Positions 30,414 through 39,240 of a stretch of DNA of 64,000 nucleotides are shown piece after piece. The position numbers were made by a program, and so were the translations under genes. The DNA lies in contig DUBM01000011.1 of the NCBI GenBank assembly GCA_012960305.1, positions 124,001 to 188,000 on the forward strand, read 5' to 3'. How positions within the stretch are numbered: position 1 is the stretch's first letter; the number at the start of each line of letters is the position of its first letter. A model generated the notes under the pieces. The model made no database searches, had not been told where the DNA came from, and saw only the letters and a list, made by a program, of their open reading frames with translations. Origin of the DNA: Gammaproteobacteria bacterium. GTDB taxonomy: Bacteria; Pseudomonadota; Gammaproteobacteria; Pseudomonadales; Pseudohongiellaceae.

Positions 30414-30656
30414 CTAATCTTCATTCTCTGAAGCGTATATCCCTTTTTGTAACGTCCAAGCGTATTTCTTTTGCCACGGCAATATTTCGGAGTTGCCAGT
30501 GAGAATGAACTTGATAGGCCAAGCAGCTCCCGCTATCAACAACAAGGAATAAAACCCTATGTCGGTTAGTGATTGAAGAATCACTCCATAGAAAATAGCA
30601 ATCAACAAGCAAAGAGACCCTAACCAGTGAATTACTAAAGCCAATCTTTCAATCAT
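30414..30656 (-). CDS. small two-helix membrane protein
   Basis: 80 residues from the ATG at 30656 (preceded by AGGGG), which I prefer to the 30692 start. Two hydrophobic segments (about residues 6-26 and 32-50) are followed by a charged tail. The beginning, RLALVIHWLGSLC, resembles KLAKVIHWAGFVI in the small membrane protein at 59.1-59.4 kb. The upstream remnant also has a counterpart there, so the two loci look like copies of one gene pair. Function unknown. Confidence 0.5.
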   Translation of the reverse strand: MIERLALVIHWLGSLCLLIAIFYGVILQSLTDIGFYSLLLIAGAAWPIKFILTGNSEILPWQKKYAWTLQKGIYASENED

Positions 30657-30672
30657 TTTCTTACCCCTATTA

Positions 30673-30772
30673 TTAACCTCTAGCCAAAGCATCAGCGCTC
30701 ATCAAAGCCCCATAAAACTCAAACACAAAAGGTTTATTTTTTTACTTCTTCAACAATCGCTGGGGCTTCAAT
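30673..30772 (-). pseudogene. decayed paralogue of the 53-aa gene at 59.4 kb
   Basis: Translation gives EAPAIVEEVKK, then a break in a run of seven A residues, then KPFVFEFYGALMSADALARG in the next frame. The gene at 59350-59511 has ETPAVLEEVEGKSFVFEFYDEL in the same position relative to a small membrane protein gene. The frame is broken and the start is missing, so this is a remnant. Confidence 0.5.
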
Positions 30773-30805
30773 TTAAGTATCTATTATAAAACGAAAGAAC
30801 CATAC

Positions 30806-30994
30806 TCAATTTACAGGTTCAATCCGCAGTAATGCCCCATCATCTTCTTCATCAGTCAGTATATAAAGGAATCCGTCAGGACCTTCGCGCACTTCCCAGA
30901 CCCGCCGCTTGAGTTCTGTCAACATCAACTCGCGTCGTATCTCCTCGGTTCTTTCGTTAAAAACAATCCGCTGCAGATGGCCCGTGCCCAGAGG
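30806..30994 (-). pseudogene. C-terminal remnant of a PQQ-dependent aldose sugar dehydrogenase
   Basis: 63 codons ending in TGA, with an in-frame TAA just upstream and no start codon of the right kind. It reads LGTGHLQRIVFNERTEEIRR, then VWEVREGPDGFLYILTDEED, then ALLRIEPVN. This is the end of soluble aldose sugar dehydrogenases (YliI/Asd type), whose last propeller blade has RxxREGPDGxLYVLTD. The other 300-odd residues are absent. It lies just downstream of lldD, so it may mark a deletion. Confidence 0.75.
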
Positions 30995-31055
30995 TTAGCT
31001 ATAATAAAGCCAACCCTCTTAAAAAAAGAAAACCCTGTAAGGTAATCACATTAAT

Positions 31056-32210
31056 TTAGCGATAACGCACCATGGAGCGATCAATCTCCGAGATACTTTT
31101 CACTCCCAATAACTTCATGTCTCGCTCAATTTCTGATTTAAGGTTTCCTAAGGCTTTTTCAACACCAGGTTGACCAGCCGCTGCCAATGAATACAAGTAC
31201 ATTCTTCCTCCCGAACAAGCCGTAGCGCCGGCAGCTATCGCTTTAAGGACATGAGAGCCACGACGCACACCACCGTCAAGGATGATATCTAGTTTACCAC
31301 CTACGGCATCACTAATTTCACTGATTTGATCAAATGGAGAACGAGAACCATCCAATTGTCTACCCCCATGGTTGGAAACCATTATCGCATCGGCACCAAT
31401 ATCAACCGCTTTTAGCGCATCACTGACACTCATAACTCCTTTTAAGCAAAACGGACCACCCCATTTTGCGCGTAATGCTTCCGCGTCTGCCCAGCTCATG
31501 GACTGATCTAACATTTCCGCGAAGTAGTCACCAACTGATACCGCTACATTCGAACCTTTCTGAACAAAATCTTTTAACTCTGCAAGTTCAAACTTGTCGC
31601 GGAAAAAATAATTAGCTGCCCATGCTGGATGTGTAGCGAAACTCAATAAACTTTTTAATGTTAAACGTGGAGGCGAGGTAAAACCTGTATGCAGATCGCG
31701 CTCCCGGTTACCACCTGTAATAGTATCTACTGTCAAGGCGAGAGCATTGAACCCAGCCTCTTGCGCTCTTTCTACCATCGCGTCATTGAGCCCACGATCT
31801 TTGTGAAAATAGAACTGAAAGAGTTTAGGCGTGGAGATTATTTCCCCAATTTCTTTAAGAGTAACCGTACCAAGAGCTGAAACTCCAAACATAGTGCCGA
31901 ATTTTTCAGCAGCTTTCGCAACAGCACGCTCCCCATCATGATGAAATAACCTCTGCAAAGCGGTCGGCGAGCAAAAAACAGGCATCGCTAGTTTTTGCCC
32001 CATAACCGTTACAGACATGTCAATATGTTCGACACCAGCTAAAACGTTAGGTACTAAATCGCAGTCATCAAAGGCCGAAGTATTCCGACGATAGGTAACT
32101 TCGTCATCTGCAGCGCCGTCAATATAATGAAAGATAGGGCCAGGTAGACGTTGTTTAGCAAGTAGCCGAAGGTCTTCAACGTTATGGCAATTTTTTAACT
32201 GTCGAAACAT
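31056..32210 (-). CDS. lldD: FMN-dependent L-lactate dehydrogenase / 2-hydroxyacid oxidase
   Basis: 384 residues, TIM-barrel flavoprotein. Family motifs: FHYIDGAADDEVTYRRN near residue 28, MPVFCSPTALQRLFHHDGE near 76, and the active-site segment MVSNHGGRQLDGSRSPFD near 279, with catalytic His and the substrate-binding Arg. The Lys after the fifth strand is in PFCLKGVMS. It should oxidise L-lactate to pyruvate and feed quinones at the inner membrane. RBS GAGG is visible before the ATG at 32210. The permease lldP is 19 kb away. Fragments of two unrelated genes lie directly on each side. Confidence 0.88.
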   Translation of the reverse strand: MFRQLKNCHNVEDLRLLAKQRLPGPIFHYIDGAADDEVTYRRNTSAFDDCDLVPNVLAGVEHIDMSVTVMGQKLAMPVFCSPTALQRLFHHDGERAVAKAAEKFGTMFGVSALGTVTLKEIGEIISTPKLFQFYFHKDRGLNDAMVERAQEAGFNALALTVDTITGGNRERDLHTGFTSPPRLTLKSLLSFATHPAWAANYFFRDKFELAELKDFVQKGSNVAVSVGDYFAEMLDQSMSWADAEALRAKWGGPFCLKGVMSVSDALKAVDIGADAIMVSNHGGRQLDGSRSPFDQISEISDAVGGKLDIILDGGVRRGSHVLKAIAAGATACSGGRMYLYSLAAAGQPGVEKALGNLKSEIERDMKLLGVKSISEIDRSMVRYR

Positions 32211-32949
32211 GATTATCCTCTCTCTTTTGAAGAGCTCGAAAAGGCTACTTTCCGAATCTGGAATCGTTTTAACGAGGCAGGTAATGGACTTGCATCAAGA
32301 CTCTAGTTGAGCTTGTAATTTCCAAGCGCTAAATCTTCGACAAATTTTTGAAAATCAAGATTATATGTATGTTTCCGAAGTTCCCATACCCTCTGAAAAC
32401 CTTTTGAAGACATCCAATCGCGATATTGAGCAACCATTTTTGCCCTAAATTCTCTTAGTTGATCTATCAGATTACTAAGATTGCCCAGTACTTAGCAACA
32501 TTGCAAATACTTAATCTAGATTACTTTAAGATTAGGGGAATATTAGCTCATTAGCGTGACCCCTTGGTTTTCATTTGGAACAGCACAAACATCAGCGGAC
32601 TCAAAATTAGATTCTGGAGTCTCAAAATCACCTTTAACAATCTTTTAAGCTACCTCATACACCTGATACAAACCAATAAGTATCGCTCTGCAAAACTGAT
32701 TGTAGACCGCGGAATGTTTTGCAATAACCAGCCCATTGACTTCAATCAAACGATCCACGTCAGGCTCAACCGATTTATAATGACTTTCTTCTACTTATCG
32801 ATCTGGATATTGGCAAAATGGGCTATCTTAGCGGTGCGTAAGTTAATAAGAGGAGAAGCGAATGCGTTCAGATTAAGGGTTAGAACAGGATGAATTGTGC
32901 GTGGAGAAGGGTAGAATCTATAAATGAGCAATGAAAATAGGTTTGAGCG
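32211..32949. other. gap holding a gene fragment and lldD promoter region
   Basis: 739 bp. It contains the C-terminal fragment at 32303-32491 (minus). The + frame at 32564-32893 has no family resemblance, poor codon character and no ribosome-binding site, so I do not call it. Nothing else is recognisable. Confidence 0.35.
32303..32491 (-). pseudogene. C-terminal remnant of an unidentified protein
   Basis: 63 codons, open from an in-frame TAA to TAG without a start codon at the beginning. The peptide is protein-like: NLIDQLREFRAKMVAQYRDW, then KGFQRVWELRKHTYNLDF, then QKFVEDLALGNYKLN. It is helical and amphipathic, quite unlike random sequence, and was probably the end of a longer protein. 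I cannot name the family. It lies upstream of lldD on the same strand, as the sugar dehydrogenase remnant lies downstream. Confidence 0.45.
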
Positions 32950-33996
32950 ATGGATTTCCTCAGAAAAATAAACGCAGGCATCACGGCGATATCCAATGAG
33001 AAACTTGTGCCGCGATTCTGCCGAACTATTACTGTTGTTATTGGTTTTCTTTCTATGCTTGCCAATGTCTCAATGGCCGCCGAGTATCGTTATACAAATC
33101 CGGTTGTGTTTCAACGATTTGAAAATACAGGGACAAATATAGCAACACCAGACGTCCCGGGTTTCTACGGTGGCGCAAGCATTTGGGTAATGGAGTCTGA
33201 CGGAAGTAGACTTTCAATGCTAAGACATCCGGGGCGAGGACCCTCGGCAAAACACCTTGATCACCCCTCAGTAACCAGTGACGGCCAGTTCGTGATCTAT
33301 GCAGAATTTGATAGCGCAGAAATCGGCACACGAGGAATTGGCCGTTTATATCAAGAAGATCTGCAATCCGGCGAGCGTACGGTATTGCGAGAGAAGCCTG
33401 GTTGCTCACTACACCATGCCGCACTCTCACTAGATGACAAAGTACTTACGTATTCACAAGACTGTAGCACTGAACATTTACTGGTGACTGAAATAGGCAA
33501 CATGGGGAGAGTCATTGAACCTGTTCCAGCTGGCACTCGGGTGAGTAATGGTTTAAGTGCAGGGAATAGTATTGTTTATCAAAATGAAAAACCGAATAAT
33601 CAACAAAGCAACCGAACAATCGCCATCATACTCACTGAATTCGATAATCAGGGAGACAGAATAGATCGTAATATTTCAAGTTGGGAATTTCGAAATAGAC
33701 GCGCAGCAATCTCTCAGGATGGTGGTGCTGTGGCTTGGCAAACCAACTCGACCACTGGTGGAGGCAAAGACGACATTTTGCTTCTAGATTTAACAACCCC
33801 CAGTGCTGTGCCACGGAGAATCACCCAGTCCCCCGCAAATGATGGCCACCCATTTTTTTCCCGGAACGGGAAATTGCTTCTTTTTGAATCGGATCGAACC
33901 GGTAATTGGGAAATTTTTAAACTACACATTCTTAGCGGCACAATCACACAGCTTACTGACGATTCAAATTATGTGAGTACGCGACCTCGGTGGTAA
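32950..33996 (+). CDS. exported TolB/PD40-type beta-propeller protein
   Basis: 348 residues. A hydrophobic segment at about residues 24-42, ending in SMAAE, is a plausible signal peptide, though the N-region is long. Blades with PD40 motifs follow: IWVMESDGSRLSMLRHPGRG, HPSVTSDGQFVIYAEFD, and, near the C-terminus, DGHPFFSRNGKLLLFESDRTGNWEIFKL in two pieces. PD40 repeats occur in TolB and in the propeller domains of secreted peptidases, but here no hydrolase domain follows. It is probably periplasmic, and its ligand is unknown. It is followed by a TonB-dependent receptor on the same strand after 127 bp, so both may act in one uptake system. Confidence 0.7.
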   Translation: MDFLRKINAGITAISNEKLVPRFCRTITVVIGFLSMLANVSMAAEYRYTNPVVFQRFENTGTNIATPDVPGFYGGASIWVMESDGSRLSMLRHPGRGPSAKHLDHPSVTSDGQFVIYAEFDSAEIGTRGIGRLYQEDLQSGERTVLREKPGCSLHHAALSLDDKVLTYSQDCSTEHLLVTEIGNMGRVIEPVPAGTRVSNGLSAGNSIVYQNEKPNNQQSNRTIAIILTEFDNQGDRIDRNISSWEFRNRRAAISQDGGAVAWQTNSTTGGGKDDILLLDLTTPSAVPRRITQSPANDGHPFFSRNGKLLLFESDRTGNWEIFKLHILSGTITQLTDDSNYVSTRPRW

Positions 33997-34123
33997 CACA
34001 CCTAGCAGACCCCACCCTAAGGAAGCCTCCCGGCATCCATTAACTATTATTGCTGCATCACCGATACGTAATAGTGAATTTTAAAAAATAAGATTTAAAA
34101 TTTGAAGATTATTAGAGGTTTTA

Positions 34124-36304
34124 ATGTATCGACTCTTTCTTTTTTTCAACATGATTTCCTTGCTAATTTTAGTCAGCATTGCACAACTTACCTTTGCGCA
34201 AGAAAATGTGGGGGAAGAATCGACTATCAGATATCCAGCGAGTTATTTTTCTGAATGGGCACCGGTTACTGCTCAAGATATGCTTGATCGAATTCCTGGG
34301 CTTGATCTCGGAAGTATGGGTGGTTTCGGAGGTAGAAGCAGTTCACGCGGGCGTCCGCCGGGTTCAGGTGGCAGCGGGCGGGGATTTGGCGGCGGGAGCC
34401 GCACTATTGAAATCCTAATCAATGGTAAGAGGACTGCTGGCAAAAACAATAGTACTGGTAGTCAGTTAAGCCGGATTACGTCAGAGCAAGTAAGTCTTAT
34501 TGAAATTATCCGTGGCACTTCTGGGGAGCTCGATGTAAGGGGTAGTGGACAAGTTATAAATGTGGTGCTGAATGAAGAATTAAGTGAGTCCTCATTGCAA
34601 TACAACTTCGGTGCTGAGCATGCGCCTGACAATACTGTAAGACCAAGCGCCGAGTTGTCTTATAGCGGGCAGACAGGCGGATTGAATTTTCAAGCGAGCG
34701 TCAGGGGGTACGACCCTTATTTTTATACCTTAAGTAGGGAGTATTCAATGTTGGGTGATTTTTCGCCGAACGACAAAGTGCTTGAAGTTCGAAAGAGAGA
34801 CCCTCAAGGCGGAGGAGTCAGTACAAACCTTGACTATCAAATTAATTCAAATAGTAGCGCCAGGTTTAATGCAACTTGGACCGATGGCACTCACACGAGC
34901 GATACATTAAGAAAAACTACAGACTTAAAAGTCAGTCCAAATGTCGAGAGCTTCCAATTGGAAACAGCGCCCGGAATATACAAAAATTGGGAAATTGGCG
35001 GTGACTATGAGTTCAACACAGATGCCGGGAGTCGGTGGAAGGTTTTATTCATTTCGAACGCTCTTGAGAGAGCCGATACTAGAGAGCGTTATGATATTTT
35101 GAGCGAAACTTCGAAAGAAAAGAATCTTTTTCTTGATTCGTGGAGTAATAGCAAAGAACGTATTGTTCGAGGTTCCTATACATTTGATATTTTTGAAAGC
35201 CAGGATATAGAGATCGGCGCTGAAAGAGCGCAGACTATTTTAGATTCTAAGTTGGCTTTAGGAATATCCGGAGCTAGTGGGATCCCCTCTCCCGAGTTGG
35301 GAGGCCTTATCCCCATGCCTGTGAATAACGCTAACTCGACTGTCGAAGAAATGCGCTATGAACCCTTTCTTATTCATAATTGGATCATTAGTCCACGCAT
35401 GTCCCTAGAGACCTCGGTCTTGTATGAGGAATCGAAGATAATACAAAGAGGAGATATTTCGAAAGAGCGTGATTTCGACTTTGTTAAACCTAAAGTAGAT
35501 TTTAGATATGATTTAACACCCCAACTTCAGTTAAGAGGCACAATTGACAAGGTTGTAGAGCAATTAACCTTCAATGACTTTGTTGCCGCCACGGATGAGC
35601 AGGATGAAGATTCAAATGTTCAAGCTGGCAACGCTAATTTGCGGCAAGAATGGTATTGGAACTATGAGATTAATTCTGAATACCGCCTACCTAATGACAT
35701 TGGAGTAGTCAGTGGAAGACTCTATTACGAAGATTGGCACGATCGAATAGAGCGCATGGACATCACTGTTAATGAGAACCAATTACAGAGCACTAATGGG
35801 AATATTGGTGATGGCGAGAAGTATGGACTTGAAGTCAGAACAAGCATTCGTATGCGTATGATTGGATTGCCAAATTTGCTTATTACAGCGCGCTCAACTG
35901 TGGAAGACTCCAAAATAATCGATCCGATTTTAGGCGTTGAAAGAAGAATGATGAATAGCTGGCGCGGCCGGACTAATTTGGCATTTAGGCATGATTTGCC
36001 AAATTTGAATCTTAATTACGGTATGAACGTACAAGATAGTTTCGATGGTGGGCGACTCAGGTACGATATTGACGATATTGAATATGGAAGCGGAGACCCG
36101 TTTTGGGGTGCATTTCTGGAGTGGATAAGTCCTCAGAACATGACCTTTCGGTTGGAGGCTCAACAGATCATTGAAAAAGCAAAGATGTGCCGCGAACGGC
36201 ACCGCTTCGTTGGTCGTATTTCTAGCGGTATCATTGAAGAGATTGAAGACCAATGTTACCGCTCAGGGCCTATTGTCTCTCTTAAGATGACGGGTATCTT
36301 TTAA
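34124..36304 (+). CDS. TonB-dependent outer-membrane receptor
   Basis: 726 residues. A Sec signal (about 1-24, ending LTFAQ) is followed by a plug domain: VTAQDMLDRIPGLDLG near 45, RTIEILINGKRTAG near 93, and the plug end EIIRGTSGELDVRGSGQVINVV near 127-148. The rest has the alternating polar/hydrophobic pattern of a beta barrel and ends in a hydrophobic residue (MTGIF). An unusual Gly/Arg/Ser-rich insert of about 35 residues (MGGFGGRSSSRGRPPGSGG and following) interrupts the plug. The transported ligand is unknown. A classic TonB box is not obvious. Confidence 0.85.
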   Translation: MYRLFLFFNMISLLILVSIAQLTFAQENVGEESTIRYPASYFSEWAPVTAQDMLDRIPGLDLGSMGGFGGRSSSRGRPPGSGGSGRGFGGGSRTIEILINGKRTAGKNNSTGSQLSRITSEQVSLIEIIRGTSGELDVRGSGQVINVVLNEELSESSLQYNFGAEHAPDNTVRPSAELSYSGQTGGLNFQASVRGYDPYFYTLSREYSMLGDFSPNDKVLEVRKRDPQGGGVSTNLDYQINSNSSARFNATWTDGTHTSDTLRKTTDLKVSPNVESFQLETAPGIYKNWEIGGDYEFNTDAGSRWKVLFISNALERADTRERYDILSETSKEKNLFLDSWSNSKERIVRGSYTFDIFESQDIEIGAERAQTILDSKLALGISGASGIPSPELGGLIPMPVNNANSTVEEMRYEPFLIHNWIISPRMSLETSVLYEESKIIQRGDISKERDFDFVKPKVDFRYDLTPQLQLRGTIDKVVEQLTFNDFVAATDEQDEDSNVQAGNANLRQEWYWNYEINSEYRLPNDIGVVSGRLYYEDWHDRIERMDITVNENQLQSTNGNIGDGEKYGLEVRTSIRMRMIGLPNLLITARSTVEDSKIIDPILGVERRMMNSWRGRTNLAFRHDLPNLNLNYGMNVQDSFDGGRLRYDIDDIEYGSGDPFWGAFLEWISPQNMTFRLEAQQIIEKAKMCRERHRFVGRISSGIIEEIEDQCYRSGPIVSLKMTGIF

Positions 36305-36417
36305 TTATTTATTTTTACAGAAAAGTGTAATAGGAATGAAAAAGGTATCTTGTTTTTTTTAATTTCTTTGCGATGCAGATAATAGGTCGATAAGCTAAAG
36401 GTCTATGGGGGGGGCAT

Positions 36418-36603
36418 ATGTTGATTTTAATTATTTTGATCTTGATTATTTGGGAGGCGTATTGGACTGTAAAGGCATGTTGGAAAGCAGCTAAATCTGG
36501 TGACTTTAATTGGTTCGTATTTATGTTGTTATTCAGCCTTCTGGGGCTACCAGAGATTTACTACCTCCACTATAAACAAAACGATTCCAGGGTGGAAAAG
36601 TAG
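36418..36603 (+). CDS. small membrane protein
   Basis: 61 residues with two predicted membrane segments (about 1-20 and 31-49) and a charged C-terminal tail. The ATG at 36418 is preceded by a run of eight G residues, which could serve as a ribosome-binding site and is prone to slippage. Similar short proteins with this layout are usually annotated as hypothetical. The overlapping frame at 36500-36691 is a shadow. Confidence 0.5.
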   Translation: MLILIILILIIWEAYWTVKACWKAAKSGDFNWFVFMLLFSLLGLPEIYYLHYKQNDSRVEK

Positions 36604-36717
36604 CCCTTTCGTACTGCGCCGGCGGGAATATTTTGAGAGTGCTGAAGCGACCGTTGCAAGGATTTTTCAAAATTTGAATAAAACTGAATAGCTGTATTCA
36701 AATTCTCATATAGAAAT

Positions 36718-38721
36718 TTAATTACTTAGAGCCTGCCTAGCTGCATCATCGGTTTGCTCCATTGAAAGCGCCTGTCTGTCTACCGCGCCACTATAGTCTT
36801 CCGCACTTCCGTCTAGTCTACTTAGAAATTTCGCAAATAATTCGCTAGATAGGCCATTTTCAACATCGATGAATTCGCATGCCTGAAAATCTCGCATAGT
36901 CACGTTCATTTTAAGTTCATTATCATAGAAAGAAGTTGATACGATGCACGACTTATCGGCCACTAACTGTCCGCAAGTCCCTAACGGGTCTATAGAATTT
37001 CCATCGTCCCCAAAAGTTCCTGCACTCAACTTACATGATTCCAATGTTTTTGCGAAGGATGGCACTCTGTACTGGTACCAAGAGCCATTGAATAATTCTT
37101 GGTATCGGAAGTCACCTAGCTTCAAGAGGTATTTCTTGGTGGGATCAGTTGCATTGTAACTGTCTTGTACCAACGAAGGATTAGCCGTTACAGCCGTCTC
37201 TGGTAGCCACCCCATAATATAAATCCTGTTATAAATTGGATAGGTAAAAAAGTCTCCTGTATCGCACGCGCCCATCACTGAATAAGGTGAAATACAACTA
37301 GGGTCTTGGTCGTGGCCTCCGCCTTGGGTATGTATGAGCTCGTGCACATCAACCTTTGCATTAGCTATCCTAATTTTTTCAGGGCTCCTGCCTCCGGCCC
37401 CGCCGGATGTATCGCTATGATCATCGAAAAAGAAAGTTTGGTAGTGCGTGTATTCGATGCCATCAGAAGTAGAAATATTCCAGTGATTTCCTCCCCAAAA
37501 ATTTAAACTAGATGCTGCCGCTCCCGCGTTATAGGAATCATCACTAGACAATATAATTGAGATCGTCCTGTATTCCTTTACGTCAAAACCTGCTGGCATA
37601 CGCAGCCCGTCCAGCATGAAGCGAACCGCAGGAGAACATGCTCGAAAGACCTTTTCAAGAATCCATTGGTAATGTTCTTCCCCAAGCTCAGTATCTTTCC
37701 AGTTGACCGCTCCCTTTTCATTTTCCACCAGCCACAGCCTTAAGGCTGTAAGAACACTGATTTGCTCGGGTGTAGGGTTCTGCAAAGCATTTGGATTGAG
37801 CTTATTTTCATAATAAAAATTTGAGAGCACATCGTCTGAGCCCCAATTATCGAGAGCTGAATCGATGGCTTCTATTTCTGCCTTTGATTGGGCATATTCA
37901 CCATCACGAGTGCTAGTAGGCAGCATATGGGTTCTATAAGAATTCAGCCGGTTAAAGCTGAGCAAGCCCATCTGGGTCATAGTTAATTCAGCTTGGGCTG
38001 TAAAGGAGTCGGTTGTTTCGTAAAGGGTGGCCCCGTTATATCCATGCAACATGAAGGCGACATCGATTTGAGTTTTAAATTCATATTCGATTACTTCTTC
38101 AAAATTATTCCCACTAGTGTCCTGTACTGCACCCACAGGAATATTTATAGAGTAAGTTTTATCAGACGCCAATATTGCTGTAGGGTTTATTGAAAGAATT
38201 GAACCAGCAATCGAAATATTTGAACTAGAACCGGCCTGATAAGATTCCACTGTATTACCTGCAGAATCTTTGAGAGTTATTACACCCTCGCCTTTTTTAA
38301 TCGTGGACCCATATGTTATGCCTATATTGTTCCCCACCGGCATTGTTTTGGAATTTTTAGCGGGATTAAAAGTAAGCACCGATAGTTCTGGGGATGTTGT
38401 AGGGGATTCTAAGACCTGAGCACTTTGTAGCGTTAATAGAAGGTTAGTCGCGTCAGTCAGACTCCAAGTGGTCTCAAGTGTTTGGTCGCCAACCTGAAGA
38501 ATATCCGTAAAGATTGCAGTGGTTGTTTCAAATTTTCCGCTGCAATCTGGGGTCTGGGCATTTTCGTTAAGGGCCCCGCCGGCATTAAATGCTCTGCTCT
38601 TAGAAACCTGAATGATTAGGTCTTCTAACGAATAAATCGTAAACCCAATATCAAATTCGGCGATTCCACCCACCGCACCTGGAAGCCCATCCGTAAAAAC
38701 ACGCAGACATGTGTAAATCAT
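36718..38721 (-). CDS. secreted metzincin-type metalloprotease with Ig-like domain
   Basis: 667 residues from the first internal ATG, but coding clearly extends upstream to about 38958. That extension encodes a perfect Sec signal (FLHLFAVYLLLIFLANFF, cleavage after SAASA) with no ATG, GTG or TTG in frame. In the ATG-started protein, residues 115-220 form an Ig-like bacterial domain (LTFNPAKNSKTMPVGNNIGI). The catalytic motif HELIHTQGGGH near residue 459 matches the metzincin HExxHxxGxxH exactly, followed by a Met-turn-like SPYSVMGAC. Paired cysteines suggest disulfides in a secreted enzyme. The substrate is unknown. The last 40 residues are polar and low in structure. Confidence 0.75.
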   Translation of the reverse strand: MIYTCLRVFTDGLPGAVGGIAEFDIGFTIYSLEDLIIQVSKSRAFNAGGALNENAQTPDCSGKFETTTAIFTDILQVGDQTLETTWSLTDATNLLLTLQSAQVLESPTTSPELSVLTFNPAKNSKTMPVGNNIGITYGSTIKKGEGVITLKDSAGNTVESYQAGSSSNISIAGSILSINPTAILASDKTYSINIPVGAVQDTSGNNFEEVIEYEFKTQIDVAFMLHGYNGATLYETTDSFTAQAELTMTQMGLLSFNRLNSYRTHMLPTSTRDGEYAQSKAEIEAIDSALDNWGSDDVLSNFYYENKLNPNALQNPTPEQISVLTALRLWLVENEKGAVNWKDTELGEEHYQWILEKVFRACSPAVRFMLDGLRMPAGFDVKEYRTISIILSSDDSYNAGAAASSLNFWGGNHWNISTSDGIEYTHYQTFFFDDHSDTSGGAGGRSPEKIRIANAKVDVHELIHTQGGGHDQDPSCISPYSVMGACDTGDFFTYPIYNRIYIMGWLPETAVTANPSLVQDSYNATDPTKKYLLKLGDFRYQELFNGSWYQYRVPSFAKTLESCKLSAGTFGDDGNSIDPLGTCGQLVADKSCIVSTSFYDNELKMNVTMRDFQACEFIDVENGLSSELFAKFLSRLDGSAEDYSGAVDRQALSMEQTDDAARQALSN

Positions 38722-38958
38722 TGCATCGGAAGAATTATATATTCCGATATTATTAAACGCTAATTCTAATGAGGAGTCCGGTGTTACTCCATTGTATAAA
38801 GAGGGCCATTCTTCTTCAGCTGAAGCAGCTGAGAAAAAATTCGCGAGGAATATAAGTAAGAGATATACAGCAAATAAGTGTAGAAACTTCTTATTTTTTA
38901 TTTCCGAAAATTTATTAATTGATCTGCGAGTAAAGAAACACAGTGCTTTTAGCAGGGA

Positions 38959-39240
38959 TTATACTACGTAGCAACTTTTCCATTAGAGCGCTTAATCCGG
39001 CACCTTAGGAAAAAGCTTAATTGTTTTAAATTTTTAACTAAACATACAAAATTGGTCACTCAGAGGCTTAAAAGGAGACACTCTAATTATACCCTGTTGA
39101 ATGGATGGACGCATGCACATTCAAGTGGTGTAATGACAAAACGCTCCAAATATATGAGAACTATCTGGATGAGCTTTCCATCCGAGATTCCGGCAAAAAT
39201 ATAAATCTGAAGCCCCCTAAAATTGCGGAAAGGAGGAGAT
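38959..39240. other. intergenic, with -10-like element for the metalloprotease
   Basis: No gene is seen here. On the minus strand a TATAAT hexamer overlaps about 38959-38964, immediately before the in-frame extension of the metalloprotease. No matching -35 box is convincing. On the + strand the ribosome-binding site of the next transporter gene, AAAGGAGGAG, is at about 39229-39238. Confidence 0.35.

Noticed and set aside
32564..32893. 109-residue + strand ORF in the gap after lldD
   Set aside because: No ribosome-binding site, no family pattern and an implausible residue mixture. Treated as a chance frame.
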